Origin: Flavobacterium sp.
GTDB taxonomy: Bacteria > Bacteroidota > Bacteroidia > Flavobacteriales > Flavobacteriaceae
Assembly: GCA_014377455.1 (NCBI GenBank)
Contig: JACMPO010000078.1
Coordinates: 1-53,248, forward strand
DNA: 53,248 nt
Direction of reading: 5' to 3'
Shown: positions 25,779 through 36,387 of the stretch, piece by piece
Layout: the number at the start of each line of letters is the position of its first letter
Position numbering within the stretch: position 1 is the first letter of the stretch
Program-made: the position numbers and the translations under genes
The notes under the pieces: model-generated
The model's input: only the letters and a program-made list of their open reading frames with translations
Told to the model about the DNA's origin: nothing
Database searches by the model: none

Positions 25779-27050
25779 ATGGAAACAGTACAAAACATAA
25801 AACAACGATTCGAAATTATAGGAAACGATCCTAAACTCAATCGTGCCGTAGAAAAAGCCATTCAAGTTGCTCCAACAGATATTTCTGTATTAGTAGTTGG
25901 AGAAAGTGGCGTTGGAAAAGAAAGTATCCCGAAAATTATTCATTCGCTTTCGCATAGAAAACACGGGAAATACATTGCCGTAAACTGTGGCGCAATTCCC
26001 GAAGGAACAATAGATAGTGAATTATTTGGGCACGAAAAAGGTTCGTTTACCGGAGCAACTTCTACGCGTGAAGGTTATTTTGAAGTTGCCGATGGCGGAA
26101 CCATTTTTCTTGATGAAGTAGGCGAATTGCCATTAACAACTCAAGTACGATTGCTTCGTGTTTTAGAAAATGGCGAGTTTATAAAAGTAGGTTCAAGTCA
26201 GGTTCAAAAAACTAACGTTAGAATTGTGGCTGCAACCAATGTGAATTTATTTGATGCTATTGAAAAAGGGAAATTTCGTGAAGATTTATATTACAGATTA
26301 AGTACTGTAGATATTATTTTGCCACCATTGCGCGAACGGAAAGACGATATTCATTTATTGTTTAGAAAATTTGCATCGGATTTTGCACACAAATATAAAA
26401 TGCCCGCCATAAAACTAGAAGAAGAAGCAATTCCCTATTTATTAAAGTATCGATGGAGTGGAAACATTCGACAATTGCGGAATGCTGCCGAACAAATTTC
26501 AGTTCTTGAGACCAAACGCGAAATATCATTAAAAACTTTAATGTCTTATTTGCCACAAGACGGAAATCACTTACCGAGTGTAATCAAAAACACAAAAAGC
26601 GAATCAGACTTTTCGACGGAACGAGATATTCTTTACAAAGTGTTGTTTGATATGAAAAGTGATTTGCACGATTTGAAAAAACTTACGCTCGAATTGATGC
26701 AAAACGGAAGTTCTAAGGTGCAAGAAATCAATAAAAATTTAATCCAAAAAGTATTTGGTCAAGACGAAAAATCGATTGCCGTTGTTGACGAAAAACATCG
26801 CCTAGAAGTACTAAATGCTGATCAACAAAGTATGGAACAAGAAGAATTTGATGATGATGATGAGAACCAAAATAATTATCTAGATGCCGAAACTATTGAC
26901 GAAAAAGAACAGCTCAGCCTTGCAGTAAAGGAAATTGAACTTATAAAAAAGTCGCTAGATCGAAATAAAGGCAAACGAAAAGCTGCTGCCGATGAACTAG
27001 GAATTTCTGAACGAACATTATATCGAAAAATTAAACAATACGATTTGTAA
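25779..27050 (+). CDS. Sigma-54-dependent transcriptional activator
   Basis: 423 residues. No N-terminal receiver domain; the AAA+ domain begins at once. Walker A GESGVGKE (41-48), the sigma-54-contact loop GSFTGA (88-93; Ser instead of Ala), Walker B FLDE (110-113), YYRLSTVDIILPPLRER and the WSGNIRQLRN segment are intact. Residues about 275-370 are charged linker. The C-terminus is a Fis-type helix-turn-helix (AADELGISERTLYRKIKQY). With no sensory domain, activity must be controlled by level or partner. It is upstream of lptE and secG and shares the window with a sigma-54-like promoter before groES. Confidence 0.92.
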   Translation: METVQNIKQRFEIIGNDPKLNRAVEKAIQVAPTDISVLVVGESGVGKESIPKIIHSLSHRKHGKYIAVNCGAIPEGTIDSELFGHEKGSFTGATSTREGYFEVADGGTIFLDEVGELPLTTQVRLLRVLENGEFIKVGSSQVQKTNVRIVAATNVNLFDAIEKGKFREDLYYRLSTVDIILPPLRERKDDIHLLFRKFASDFAHKYKMPAIKLEEEAIPYLLKYRWSGNIRQLRNAAEQISVLETKREISLKTLMSYLPQDGNHLPSVIKNTKSESDFSTERDILYKVLFDMKSDLHDLKKLTLELMQNGSSKVQEINKNLIQKVFGQDEKSIAVVDEKHRLEVLNADQQSMEQEEFDDDDENQNNYLDAETIDEKEQLSLAVKEIELIKKSLDRNKGKRKAAADELGISERTLYRKIKQYDL

Positions 27051-27119
27051 ATAGATAAATCACGAAGATTAATATTTAAAACAGTAAAAAATATATCTTT
27101 GAAAATAAAAAAATCTACA

Positions 27120-27626
27120 TTGAAAAAAATCAAATTATATAGTATTCTTTTTTTGAGCGCAATAGTAATAACTAGTTGTGGTTCTTACAACTTTACAGGA
27201 ACAGGGAAAATTGATGCAAAAACTTTTCAGGTAAACCGATTTCAAAATAATGCAAATTTAATTGAACCCGGAATTGATAGAACTTTTACACTGAAACTTC
27301 AAGAAATAATTCAAAATCAAACCAATTTAAATTTGACAAGTACAAATGGCGATTTGTTTTATGATGGTGAAATTGTAGATTACTACTTCTCACCAATGAA
27401 TGCAACAGCCGATCAAAAAGCAGCACAAACCCGTTTAACAGTTTCTGTAAATATCAGATTTGTAAATAAAAATAAAGACAAAGATAATTTTGAAAAAAAA
27501 TTCACTTTTTTTTATGATTACTCAGGTACAGATCAATTAATAGGTTCCAAATTATCTGTAGCGCTAGACGAAATTTTTATAAGAATTACGCAAGATGTAT
27601 TCAATGAATCCCTAGCAAAATGGTAA
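27120..27626 (+). CDS. lptE: LptE-like LPS-assembly lipoprotein
   Basis: About 168 residues from TTG at 27120 (MKKIKLYSILFLSAIVITSC, lipobox Cys at residue 20); another in-frame TTG at 27099 would add seven residues. No ATG is available in this region. The mature part has the LptE pattern of Bacteroidota: SYNFTGTGKIDAKTFQVNRF, IEPGIDRTFTLKLQEIIQ, and a YSGTDQL segment. LptE plugs the LptD channel that delivers LPS to the outer membrane. Followed 42 bp later by the unknown gene at 27669 and then secG, all plus strand. Confidence 0.82.
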   Translation: MKKIKLYSILFLSAIVITSCGSYNFTGTGKIDAKTFQVNRFQNNANLIEPGIDRTFTLKLQEIIQNQTNLNLTSTNGDLFYDGEIVDYYFSPMNATADQKAAQTRLTVSVNIRFVNKNKDKDNFEKKFTFFYDYSGTDQLIGSKLSVALDEIFIRITQDVFNESLAKW

Positions 27627-27668
27627 ATATTGTGAACTTTTCATAACTTATTGAAACGAGAAACTAAT

Positions 27669-28475
27669 ATGAATTTAACCGATTATACCTATCTCATAAA
27701 TAAACCCGAAGCTCTTAGCGAGCGTCATAACGATGCGTTAGAAAAAATAATCGAGGAATTTCCCTATTTTCAAAGTGCTAGAATTGTGCGGTTAAAACAT
27801 TTGTACAATCAAGATAGTTTTAAATATAACAACGCTCTAAAAGTTGCTGCGGCTTTTACAGCAGACCGAACGGTGCTTTTTGATTTTATCACTTCCAATA
27901 ATTTTGTAACAATTCAAAATGGATTATACGACCAAAAAGTTGCTCAATTATTAAATATAAATGTTTTCGACAGTGAAATTGTAACAACCAAAATTATCGA
28001 AGACGAGACCAATACAGCAGAAAAATCGATAATAATATCCATAAATAGTGCCAATCCAAGTTCGATAGAACAAAAACTTGAACTCGGGAAGCCATTAGAA
28101 TTTTCTAAACAAGAAACACATTCCTTTCAAGAGTGGTTGCAACTTTCCAGATTTAAACCCATCGAACGAACGGAATCTGGAAGTACAGAAGACGATGACA
28201 AAAAGAAAAAATTAGATTTGATTAATAAATTTATACAAACAAATCCAAAGATTCCACAACTTGATAAGAGTACAAATTCTCAAATTATAGAACCCATAAA
28301 TGAGGATAAAACCTATTTAATGACTGAAACCTTAGCGAAGGTTTATCTTGAACAAAAAAAATACCAACGGGCAATTCAAGCTTATGAAATATTAATTTTG
28401 AAATATCCAGAAAAAAGTAGTTTATTTGCAAACCGAATTTCAGATATAAAAATAGTACAACAAAATAATAAATAA
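27669..28475 (+). CDS. Conserved unknown protein with a C-terminal TPR-like segment
   Basis: 268 residues from the ATG at 27669; an in-frame TTG at 27651 adds six. No signal peptide. N-terminal half: LNDYTYLINKPE-like start (here LTDYTYLINKPEALS) with FPYFQSARIVRLKHLYNQ, predicted helical. Residues about 218-255 (LTETLAKVYLEQKKYQRAIQ and KYPEKSSLFANRI) match a TPR-type helix pair. The gene lies between lptE and secG with only 4 bp to secG, an arrangement I believe is shared across Flavobacteriia. No function assigned. Confidence 0.7.
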   Translation: MNLTDYTYLINKPEALSERHNDALEKIIEEFPYFQSARIVRLKHLYNQDSFKYNNALKVAAAFTADRTVLFDFITSNNFVTIQNGLYDQKVAQLLNINVFDSEIVTTKIIEDETNTAEKSIIISINSANPSSIEQKLELGKPLEFSKQETHSFQEWLQLSRFKPIERTESGSTEDDDKKKKLDLINKFIQTNPKIPQLDKSTNSQIIEPINEDKTYLMTETLAKVYLEQKKYQRAIQAYEILILKYPEKSSLFANRISDIKIVQQNNK

Positions 28476-28479
28476 CATA

Positions 28480-28833
28480 ATGAGCACTTTTACAATTTTT
28501 TTAGTATTAATTACAATAGTTTGCTTCCTATTAATTATCGTAGTAATGGTTCAAAACCCTAAAGGTGGGGGACTTTCTTCGTCTTTTGGAAGTTCAGCAA
28601 ATATGGGTGGAGTTCAAAAAACTACCGATTTTTTAGATAAAAGCACATGGGTTTTAGCAACGTCATTAATTGTTTTAATTTTACTTTCAAGCCTTAGTTT
28701 TACAGGAACTTCTGCTGATAATAGTTCAAAAATTATTGATGAAACTGCAACTGCGCCCAAAACTACAAATGCGCCAGCTACAACAGCACCAAAAGCTGCT
28801 ACACCAATGCCAGTTGCGCCAGTTAAAAAATAA
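28480..28833 (+). CDS. secG: Preprotein translocase subunit SecG
   Basis: 117 residues. Two membrane helices (about 5-23 and 53-72) flank the loop VQNPKGGGLSSSFGSSANMGG, the SecG signature. A Pro/Ala/Thr-rich tail (about 85-117) is common in Bacteroidota SecG. SecG assists SecYE/SecA-driven export across the inner membrane. Follows the unknown gene by 4 bp and is ended by a hairpin at 28853-28881. Confidence 0.93.
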   Translation: MSTFTIFLVLITIVCFLLIIVVMVQNPKGGGLSSSFGSSANMGGVQKTTDFLDKSTWVLATSLIVLILLSSLSFTGTSADNSSKIIDETATAPKTTNAPATTAPKAATPMPVAPVKK

Positions 28834-28852
28834 CATCATAAAATTAAATATA

Positions 28853-28881
28853 AAAGTCTCGAGTAATCGGGACTTTTTTTT
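28853..28881 (+). terminator. Terminator after secG
   Basis: agtctcga / tcgggact stem (one G-T pair) around gtaa, with an eight-T run at 28873-28881. Confidence 0.7.
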
Positions 28882-28975
28882 ACCTATAATTTAGCAACGA
28901 ATTCGTCAAATATAAAATGATTTTTTAAGCTTCTTTTGGGTAATACAATATGAAAATATGTCAGTCCTAGCCTAT

Positions 28976-28993
28976 TGGCACAATTTCTGAAAT
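28976..28993 (+). promoter_or_regulatory. Sigma-54-like -24/-12 element before groES
   Basis: TTGGCAC-aatt-TCTGAA matches the sigma-54 -24 box (TGGCAC) with the GG placed 12 bp before a G where GC is expected; the -12 half is imperfect (GA for GC). It is about 40 bp before the groES ATG, the usual distance. No TAnnTTTG box was seen in the gap. Confidence 0.45.
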
Positions 28994-29029
28994 TAGTTAG
29001 GAAAATAAATAATTTAAATAAAGAAAACT

Positions 29030-29305
29030 ATGGCATTAAACATTAAACCGCTTTCAGATAGAGTAATCGTTGAGCCTGCAGCTGCTGAAACCCAAACAGC
29101 ATCAGGAATTTTTATACCAGACACAGCGAAAGAAAAACCTCAAAAAGGAGTTGTATTGGCAGTAGGAAACGGCAAAGTTGACGAACCAATGACAGTTAAA
29201 GTTGGTGATACCGTTTTATATGGAAAATATGCTGGAGCAGAACTAAAATTTGAAGGAAAAGATTATTTAATAATGAGAGAAGACGACATTCTTGCAATTA
29301 TATAA
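29030..29305 (+). CDS. groES: Co-chaperonin GroES
   Basis: 91 residues, Cpn10 fold. [20 protein letters not shown] at the start, the mobile loop [58 protein letters not shown] at the end, all diagnostic. GroES caps the GroEL cage during ATP-driven folding. 110 bp upstream of groEL and on the same strand, so a groESL operon. Confidence 0.97.
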   Translation: MALNIKPLSDRVIVEPAAAETQTASGIFIPDTAKEKPQKGVVLAVGNGKVDEPMTVKVGDTVLYGKYAGAELKFEGKDYLIMREDDILAII

Positions 29306-29366
29306 TTAGTATCAAGATTTTAGAATTAAGTATTAAAACAAAAAACAATTACAAACAAGAGAGTGA

Positions 29367-31043
<1,677 letters not shown>

Positions 31044-31090
31044 ATTTCAAGTACGAAATTAGATATACGACGTACGAAATATAAAAACTA

Positions 31091-31123
31091 AAAACTCTGT
31101 TGATGAATTTAACAGAGTTTTTT
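31091..31123 (+). terminator. Terminator after groEL
   Basis: aaactctgtt (31092-31101) / aacagagttt (31111-31120) followed by a T run. Confidence 0.8.
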
Positions 31124-31182
31124 GATTTTATAGTTGTCATTAAATTTTTATAAAACACAATTGTATCTTAAACAAGAAACAA

Positions 31183-31860
31183 CTATTCCTTATGAACTCT
31201 CTTCTTTAAAAGCTTCAAAACAACAGGGAACGTTGTAAGCATAATGATGCCAATTACAATATATTCAATATAATGTTTAAGATCTATTTTAAACTGGATC
31301 AGAAATAACTCGTATAAATAATGACCCGCAAAAGTCATGGTAAACGACCATAATAACGAACCTACAACAGTAAAAAAAATGAATTTCTTTTTATCCATTT
31401 CTACAATGCCTGCTATTACAGGAGCAAAAGTTCGAACGATGGGTAAAAATCGGGCAAAAACTACCGCTTTAATTCCATACTTGTCAAAAAAATCTTTGGA
31501 TTGATAGAGGTATTTCTTTTTGTACAACAAAGTATCTTCTTTATTATACAAATAGGTTCCACTTCGTCCTCCAAACCAATACCCTGTTAGGTTTCCCAAT
31601 ATTCCCATGGCTGAAATGAGCAATGCCAAAACAGTAACATTTAAGAAATCATTTCCTAACGAAAAATCGTGCATTAATGCTTGGCTATAAATGCCACATA
31701 GAAAAAGCAAACTATCGCCCGGAAGGAAAAAACCAGCCAACAAGCCCGTTTCGGCAAATACTATAAAAAGAACTACATATAATCCTATTTTTACACCACC
31801 TAGTTCAAGCAAAATATAAAATTCTGGATTGAATAATTGTTTCCAGTCAAAATGATTCAT
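31183..31860 (-). CDS. DedA-family membrane protein
   Basis: 225 residues. AGFFLPGDSLLFLCGIY and, later, FDKYGIKAVVFARFLPIVRTFAPVIAGIVEM are the DedA/SNARE-associated hallmarks, including the re-entrant E-x-G-L-L-x-F-x-P-G-D region and R-F-x-P-x-x-R. Six or so membrane segments. DedA proteins take part in undecaprenyl-phosphate or phospholipid flipping and membrane homeostasis. Monocistronic; convergent with groEL. Confidence 0.92.
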   Translation of the reverse strand: MNHFDWKQLFNPEFYILLELGGVKIGLYVVLFIVFAETGLLAGFFLPGDSLLFLCGIYSQALMHDFSLGNDFLNVTVLALLISAMGILGNLTGYWFGGRSGTYLYNKEDTLLYKKKYLYQSKDFFDKYGIKAVVFARFLPIVRTFAPVIAGIVEMDKKKFIFFTVVGSLLWSFTMTFAGHYLYELFLIQFKIDLKHYIEYIVIGIIMLTTFPVVLKLLKKRVHKE

Positions 31861-31972
31861 AATCTGTTTTTTTTGAATGTATTTCTAGAATGTGAAAGTA
31901 ATTAATATTTATGAATTGCATCTTCAAAAAATTGCTATAAAAACTCAAATTATTACTTTTATCAAAAACCTT

Positions 31973-32311
31973 TTATCGTTCATATTTGCAACATTCGGGC
32001 AGTTTGTTATAATTTTCATCAGTAGTTTTAGCCTCTACAGCATCATGACCTGCATGAGTAATAGCTTTTTTAACGTCAGATAATGACCCTTTTTCTTCAT
32101 TTAAAATCAAACTTAGTTGGTGAGTATCGACGTCCCAAATTGCAGATTTTACGCCTTTTACTTTGTATGAAGCTACTTCTATCCGACGTTTACATTGTTC
32201 ACAATTACCTTTTACCTCTATGGTGTACTTTGCATTTTTATTTTTTTTGTCTTGTGCTTGTGTGCATAACATCACAAACACCAACATAATTCCTAGAAAA
32301 ATATTTTTCAT
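31973..32311 (-). CDS. Exported heavy-metal-associated (HMA) domain protein
   Basis: 112 residues with a signal peptide (MKNIFLGIMLVFVMLCTQAQ). Residues about 28-92 form an HMA ferredoxin-like fold: YTIEVKGNCEQCKRRIEVAS with the metal-binding pair C37/C40, then VKGVKSAIWDVDTHQLSLIL and VKKAITHAGHDAVEA. The C-terminus adds CC (KLPECCKYER). Such periplasmic HMA proteins bind Cu(I) or similar soft metals. It is 18 bp downstream of the TonB receptor and last of a three-gene set with the HYC_CC_PP gene. Confidence 0.85.
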   Translation of the reverse strand: MKNIFLGIMLVFVMLCTQAQDKKNKNAKYTIEVKGNCEQCKRRIEVASYKVKGVKSAIWDVDTHQLSLILNEEKGSLSDVKKAITHAGHDAVEAKTTDENYNKLPECCKYER

Positions 32312-32329
32312 TTTAATTAATTTTAATTG

Positions 32330-34336
32330 TTATTTTATTTTAAATCTTAAACCCGCGTAATACATTTGACCAAAAATTGGTGCATAGGAAATTGAAGTAT
32401 CAAAAGTCGAACCAAAAGGATTATTTGAACCTAAAATTGCTTTTTCTTGTCGATAATTTCCAATGTTTTCACCACCAATATAAATCTCAAAAGTATTTGA
32501 AAATACTCTTGTAATTTGGGCATTCATGACAGAAAATGACGGGGCAAATTCAGGAAGTCTGTCTGGAATTGTATTTGTTTTTGTATTAGGTAATTGCTGA
32601 TTTCCCAACCAGTTAATGGTGTAATCAAGCTTCCATTGTTGACGCTTTGTGTTCAAAAGAGTTTCATATTCAAGATTTCCAAAAAACCGATTTTTGGCTT
32701 GCAAAGGTCGTTGGAAACTTCCTGATAAATAATCGGTAGCAATATCATAATATTTATAAGCAGTCCTCAAATTGAGATGTTTAACTAATTCATAATTAAA
32801 ATCAAGTTGGAAACTATTTGCAAACGACTTTCCTTTTAAATTGTAGAACAAAACTTGCTGTGGCGATTGAAATAAATCTACAACAGCTTGATTTTGGAAA
32901 TCGGTTCGATACAAGTCGATAGTAAAATCGGCAGGTTTATCGAATAATAAAAAATTCTGTGTGAAACTGATGCCGTAATTCCATGCAATTTCAGGATTTA
33001 GTCCATACGTTTTTCCATTAGAATCTAAAATAGAAAATACCCTTGAACTAGCAAATAGATTTTGATTTTCAGCATAGATATTGGCTAGTCGTTTGCCTCT
33101 TCCTGCAGACAATTTTAGCACACCTTTTTCCCAAGGATTGTATCTAATATTCAATCGTGGTGTTGCAAAAAATCCCAACCGATTGTGAAAATCTAACCGA
33201 CCACCAGCACTAAAACTTAGTTTATTGTTATCATTATAAGTATATTCAAAAAAAGTACCTACCGAATTATCAATTCTACTTACATTATTTGTGTTTACAA
33301 ATTCGGAATAGTTGTCATAAGTAAAATTTAAACCCGTGGTAAACTTGTGCATCGTATTATTAATTATAGAATTAAAAATTAAATTTGAATAATAACTTTG
33401 TTGTTTGATATTATATTGATTCAATCCAAAATAAGAATCCTGATTGTGATTGCTGAAGGCATTTTGAAATCCTATGCTTTGAAAAGGCATTTCTTTCCAC
33501 AGATAGCCCACTTTAGATGTGAAATCAACTCGAGTTGTATTAATTTCAGAACCCCAAAAATTAGTAGTTAATTTGTCTCTTTTAGGATCAAAATCCAATT
33601 GACCTGTTTGCTTTTCATCTTTCATATATTTTAGATTAAAAAAAGAAACCCATCCTGTTGTTGGATTTGCATATTGCCATCGATTGACAATGTTTAATTG
33701 TTTTCCTATCGGATTATCCAAAAATCCATCCTGATTCATATCGTTTTTAACTAAACGAGTATTGCCATGAATATAGAGACTTGACGCCCAATTGGAATTG
33801 ATTTTTTTATTGAAATGGGTGTTTAATTCATATCTAGAATCTGTCGAACCGTAAGCATTTAGGAAAAAGGGGATGTCTTTTAAAGGTTTAATTAATTCGG
33901 TATTAATTTGTCCTGAAATACTTTCGTAACCATTAATAACACTACCAGCACCTTTTGTTATTTGAATACTTTCTACCCAAGTTCCAGGTGTAAATGATAG
34001 TCCGTAAGCTTGTGAAGCGCCACGAACTGATGGAATATTTTCTTCTGTAATCAATAAATAGGGCGATGTTAAACCCAACATTTTGATTTGTTTCGTTCCT
34101 GTTAAAGCATCGGCAAAATTTACATCAATTGAAGGGTTTGTCTCAAAGCTTTCTGCCAAATTGCAACATGCTGCTTTTAGCAATTCTTTGCCCGAAACTA
34201 CCGTTGTATTTGAGACCGTTTTAAGCGATTTTTTTAAGCCTTTGTTTGCCGTCACTATTTTAACGGTATCTAATTTTTCTTGAGAATAAACGGATGCGCA
34301 ACAAAGTAGCATTAAAAAAAATGTTGTTTTTTTCAT
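32330..34336 (-). CDS. TonB-dependent receptor, probable metal/chelate uptake
   Basis: 668 residues, signal peptide (MKKTTFFLMLLCCASVYSQ). Plug domain about 28-160 with VVSGKELLKAACCNLAESFE, QIKMLGLTSPYLLITEE, TPGTWVESIQITKGAGSVI and GYESISGQINTEL. The remainder is a 22-strand-type beta-barrel ending in GLRFKIK with terminal aromatic/hydrophobic pattern. There is no CarboxypepD-like N-terminal domain, and a CC pair in the plug is notable. The flanking HYC_CC_PP and HMA genes suggest copper or another soft metal as substrate. This is inference; the size is near that of metal-chelate receptors. Confidence 0.88.
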   Translation of the reverse strand: MKKTTFFLMLLCCASVYSQEKLDTVKIVTANKGLKKSLKTVSNTTVVSGKELLKAACCNLAESFETNPSIDVNFADALTGTKQIKMLGLTSPYLLITEENIPSVRGASQAYGLSFTPGTWVESIQITKGAGSVINGYESISGQINTELIKPLKDIPFFLNAYGSTDSRYELNTHFNKKINSNWASSLYIHGNTRLVKNDMNQDGFLDNPIGKQLNIVNRWQYANPTTGWVSFFNLKYMKDEKQTGQLDFDPKRDKLTTNFWGSEINTTRVDFTSKVGYLWKEMPFQSIGFQNAFSNHNQDSYFGLNQYNIKQQSYYSNLIFNSIINNTMHKFTTGLNFTYDNYSEFVNTNNVSRIDNSVGTFFEYTYNDNNKLSFSAGGRLDFHNRLGFFATPRLNIRYNPWEKGVLKLSAGRGKRLANIYAENQNLFASSRVFSILDSNGKTYGLNPEIAWNYGISFTQNFLLFDKPADFTIDLYRTDFQNQAVVDLFQSPQQVLFYNLKGKSFANSFQLDFNYELVKHLNLRTAYKYYDIATDYLSGSFQRPLQAKNRFFGNLEYETLLNTKRQQWKLDYTINWLGNQQLPNTKTNTIPDRLPEFAPSFSVMNAQITRVFSNTFEIYIGGENIGNYRQEKAILGSNNPFGSTFDTSISYAPIFGQMYYAGLRFKIK

Positions 34337-34390
34337 TGCAAAAATAATTAATATTAATAAAAAGTTTGAAAACTATTTTATAATATTAAC

Positions 34391-34792
34391 CTAGGCGTAA
34401 AACGTATATTGGCTGTACAAAAGATATAATGGCGGTGCATTGGCATCGCAAAAATACGATTCAGAATTTTTTATTGCAGCATAAAAAGCTAAAGAAGTAA
34501 TCTGAACATGAGATTGATTTGAAATCAGATACAAAACGGGATCAAACGAAATTGATTTTGAAACAATTGTATCATATTTCGCAACCGATTTGACAATTTT
34601 ATTTTTGCAACATTTTGAAGTTAATTCAGTCGTACCACAGCAGGTTTTCTCTATCTCATTTACATTTGAAGCTGTGTTAAAAGTTACCGATGCAATTTTG
34701 TTCTCACAATAATGAATTGTAAAAGAGTATCCAATATTGGAAATTAAAATAATTAATGCTAGCCCAAGATTTATTACTTTTTTTAATTGCAT
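34391..34792 (-). CDS. HYC_CC_PP family protein
   Basis: 133 residues with an N-terminal hydrophobic anchor or signal (about 5-25). It shows the motifs that name the family in order: HYC (27-29), CC (51-52) with a second CC (61-62), a further Cys at 115 and PP (120-121, in NAPPLYLLYSQYTF). Six cysteines in a small exported protein suggest metal coordination or disulfides. Members typically precede TonB receptors, as here (54-bp gap). Biochemical role unknown. A TATCTTTG (reverse of 34797-34804) close to the start could be a -7 box, but it is very near the ATG. Confidence 0.85.
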   Translation of the reverse strand: MQLKKVINLGLALIILISNIGYSFTIHYCENKIASVTFNTASNVNEIEKTCCGTTELTSKCCKNKIVKSVAKYDTIVSKSISFDPVLYLISNQSHVQITSLAFYAAIKNSESYFCDANAPPLYLLYSQYTFYA

Positions 34793-34898
34793 AAGGCAAA
34801 GATAAATACATTATAATTCGATTTAGTTAAAATAAATGTAAATCAATTAATCAAATAAGATTTGATTTGACTCTTTATTTTATTCCCGAAACAAATTT

Positions 34899-36242
34899 TT
34901 ATGCCTTTAATAATTCTATAATCTTTTTTTCGATTGATTCGCTGTTCCAAATTGAAGCGATATCTGGAGTTTTCATTATTTGTTGCATAATATTGTCTTG
35001 AAAATCGCCAATTGCCAAGGCTTCGGAATAGGGTTGTAAACTAAACGTAACTCTGCTATATGCTGGTAACCACATATCGGGATGTTTGTCTGAAAACCAT
35101 TTTTCAATTTTCTTTTGAAGTAAAAAATTAGCATCGGCAGTTTTAGCACTCATTTCCATAAAATTGCGCTCGGCAAGTTCTGCAATAGCATCTGCATTTG
35201 GCTTTCGAGATTTTTCATATTCAGAAAAAATCGATTTCCAATCGTCACCATATTTTTCGATCATATTATTTAAGATAGTTATATCTTCAAAACCAGCATT
35301 CATGCCTTGTCCATAAAACGGAACAATAGCATGTGCAGCATCGCCAATGAGTGCAACTTTATCTTCAAAACTCCAAGGATAGCATTTGGTCATTACTAAA
35401 TTACTGGTTGGATTTTTAAAAAAATCGGTAACTAAATCTGGAATTACATCTTTAGTATCTGGAAAATAAGTCGCAAAGAAATGAACCAATTTCTGTTCGT
35501 CTTGAAGTTCTTCAAATGAATTTTTACCTTTAAAAGGCATGAATAAAGTACAAGTAAAAGTTCCATCGAGGTTGCTCAAACCCATTAACATAAAATTACC
35601 TCTAGGCCAAATATGTAATGAATTTTTATCGATTTTATGACTTCCATCTTGGTTTGCAGGAATATGCAATTCTTTATAACCAATTTTCATAAATTCTTGC
35701 GAATAGTCAAACATTGACTGTCGTTGCATTCGATGACGAATTCTAGAAAACGCACCATCTGCACCAAAAACTTTGTCATATTTCAAGTCTTCCCACGCAA
35801 CACGTTCCGTTTCACCCATGTGCAACGTAGCATTTGCAAGTGTAACATCCCAAATTTTATGTTCAAAAAAGAATTCAACACCAGCATTTTCAGCCAAATC
35901 AATCATCTTTCTATTTAAAATTCCTCGCGATAATGAAAAAATTGCTTCGCCTTCTTTACCATAATTTTGAGTGATAAATGTACCGTCTTGTAGGTGAATG
36001 CCGCGCTTATCGACAGGAATTCCTATTTTTCTAATTTCATCATCGAGCCCAATATCTTCTAAAGTTTTCCAACCCCTGTTTGACATTACTAAGTTTATCG
36101 ATCGACCTGAAAACTCAATAGTTCTAATATCGGGACTTCGGTCGTAAACGTGAACAGTATGACCTTGTTTTTTTAAATATATTGCCAGCAAAGTTCCAAC
36201 TAATCCAGAACCAACAACAGCAATTTTTTGGGGAGTTTGCAT
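34899..36242 (-). CDS. kmo: Kynurenine 3-monooxygenase
   Basis: 447 residues from the ATG at 36242; the frame is open 7 codons further. FAD-binding GSGLVG (11-16), then DRSPDIRTIEFSGRSINLVM with the substrate-contact Arg. GDAAHAIVPFYGQGMNAGFED is the second FAD motif. The C-terminal segment has the PHM-like hydrophobic helical region. Kmo hydroxylates L-kynurenine with NADPH and O2, giving 3-hydroxykynurenine in tryptophan catabolism or de novo NAD synthesis. No other kyn genes are in the window. TATTTTTG (reverse of 36261-36268) lies about 19 bp before the start and fits TAnnTTTG. Confidence 0.93.
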   Translation of the reverse strand: MQTPQKIAVVGSGLVGTLLAIYLKKQGHTVHVYDRSPDIRTIEFSGRSINLVMSNRGWKTLEDIGLDDEIRKIGIPVDKRGIHLQDGTFITQNYGKEGEAIFSLSRGILNRKMIDLAENAGVEFFFEHKIWDVTLANATLHMGETERVAWEDLKYDKVFGADGAFSRIRHRMQRQSMFDYSQEFMKIGYKELHIPANQDGSHKIDKNSLHIWPRGNFMLMGLSNLDGTFTCTLFMPFKGKNSFEELQDEQKLVHFFATYFPDTKDVIPDLVTDFFKNPTSNLVMTKCYPWSFEDKVALIGDAAHAIVPFYGQGMNAGFEDITILNNMIEKYGDDWKSIFSEYEKSRKPNADAIAELAERNFMEMSAKTADANFLLQKKIEKWFSDKHPDMWLPAYSRVTFSLQPYSEALAIGDFQDNIMQQIMKTPDIASIWNSESIEKKIIELLKA

Positions 36243-36387
36243 ATAATCATTTTGATAGCACAAAAATAGACAAAAATTACATAGCAGAATACCACTGATT
36301 TTTCTGACTTTGTGCTAAATATTTGTTAACGACTAAACTTAATGGCAGGGTTATTGTCCTAAATCACATAACTTAACATTTAAAAAC

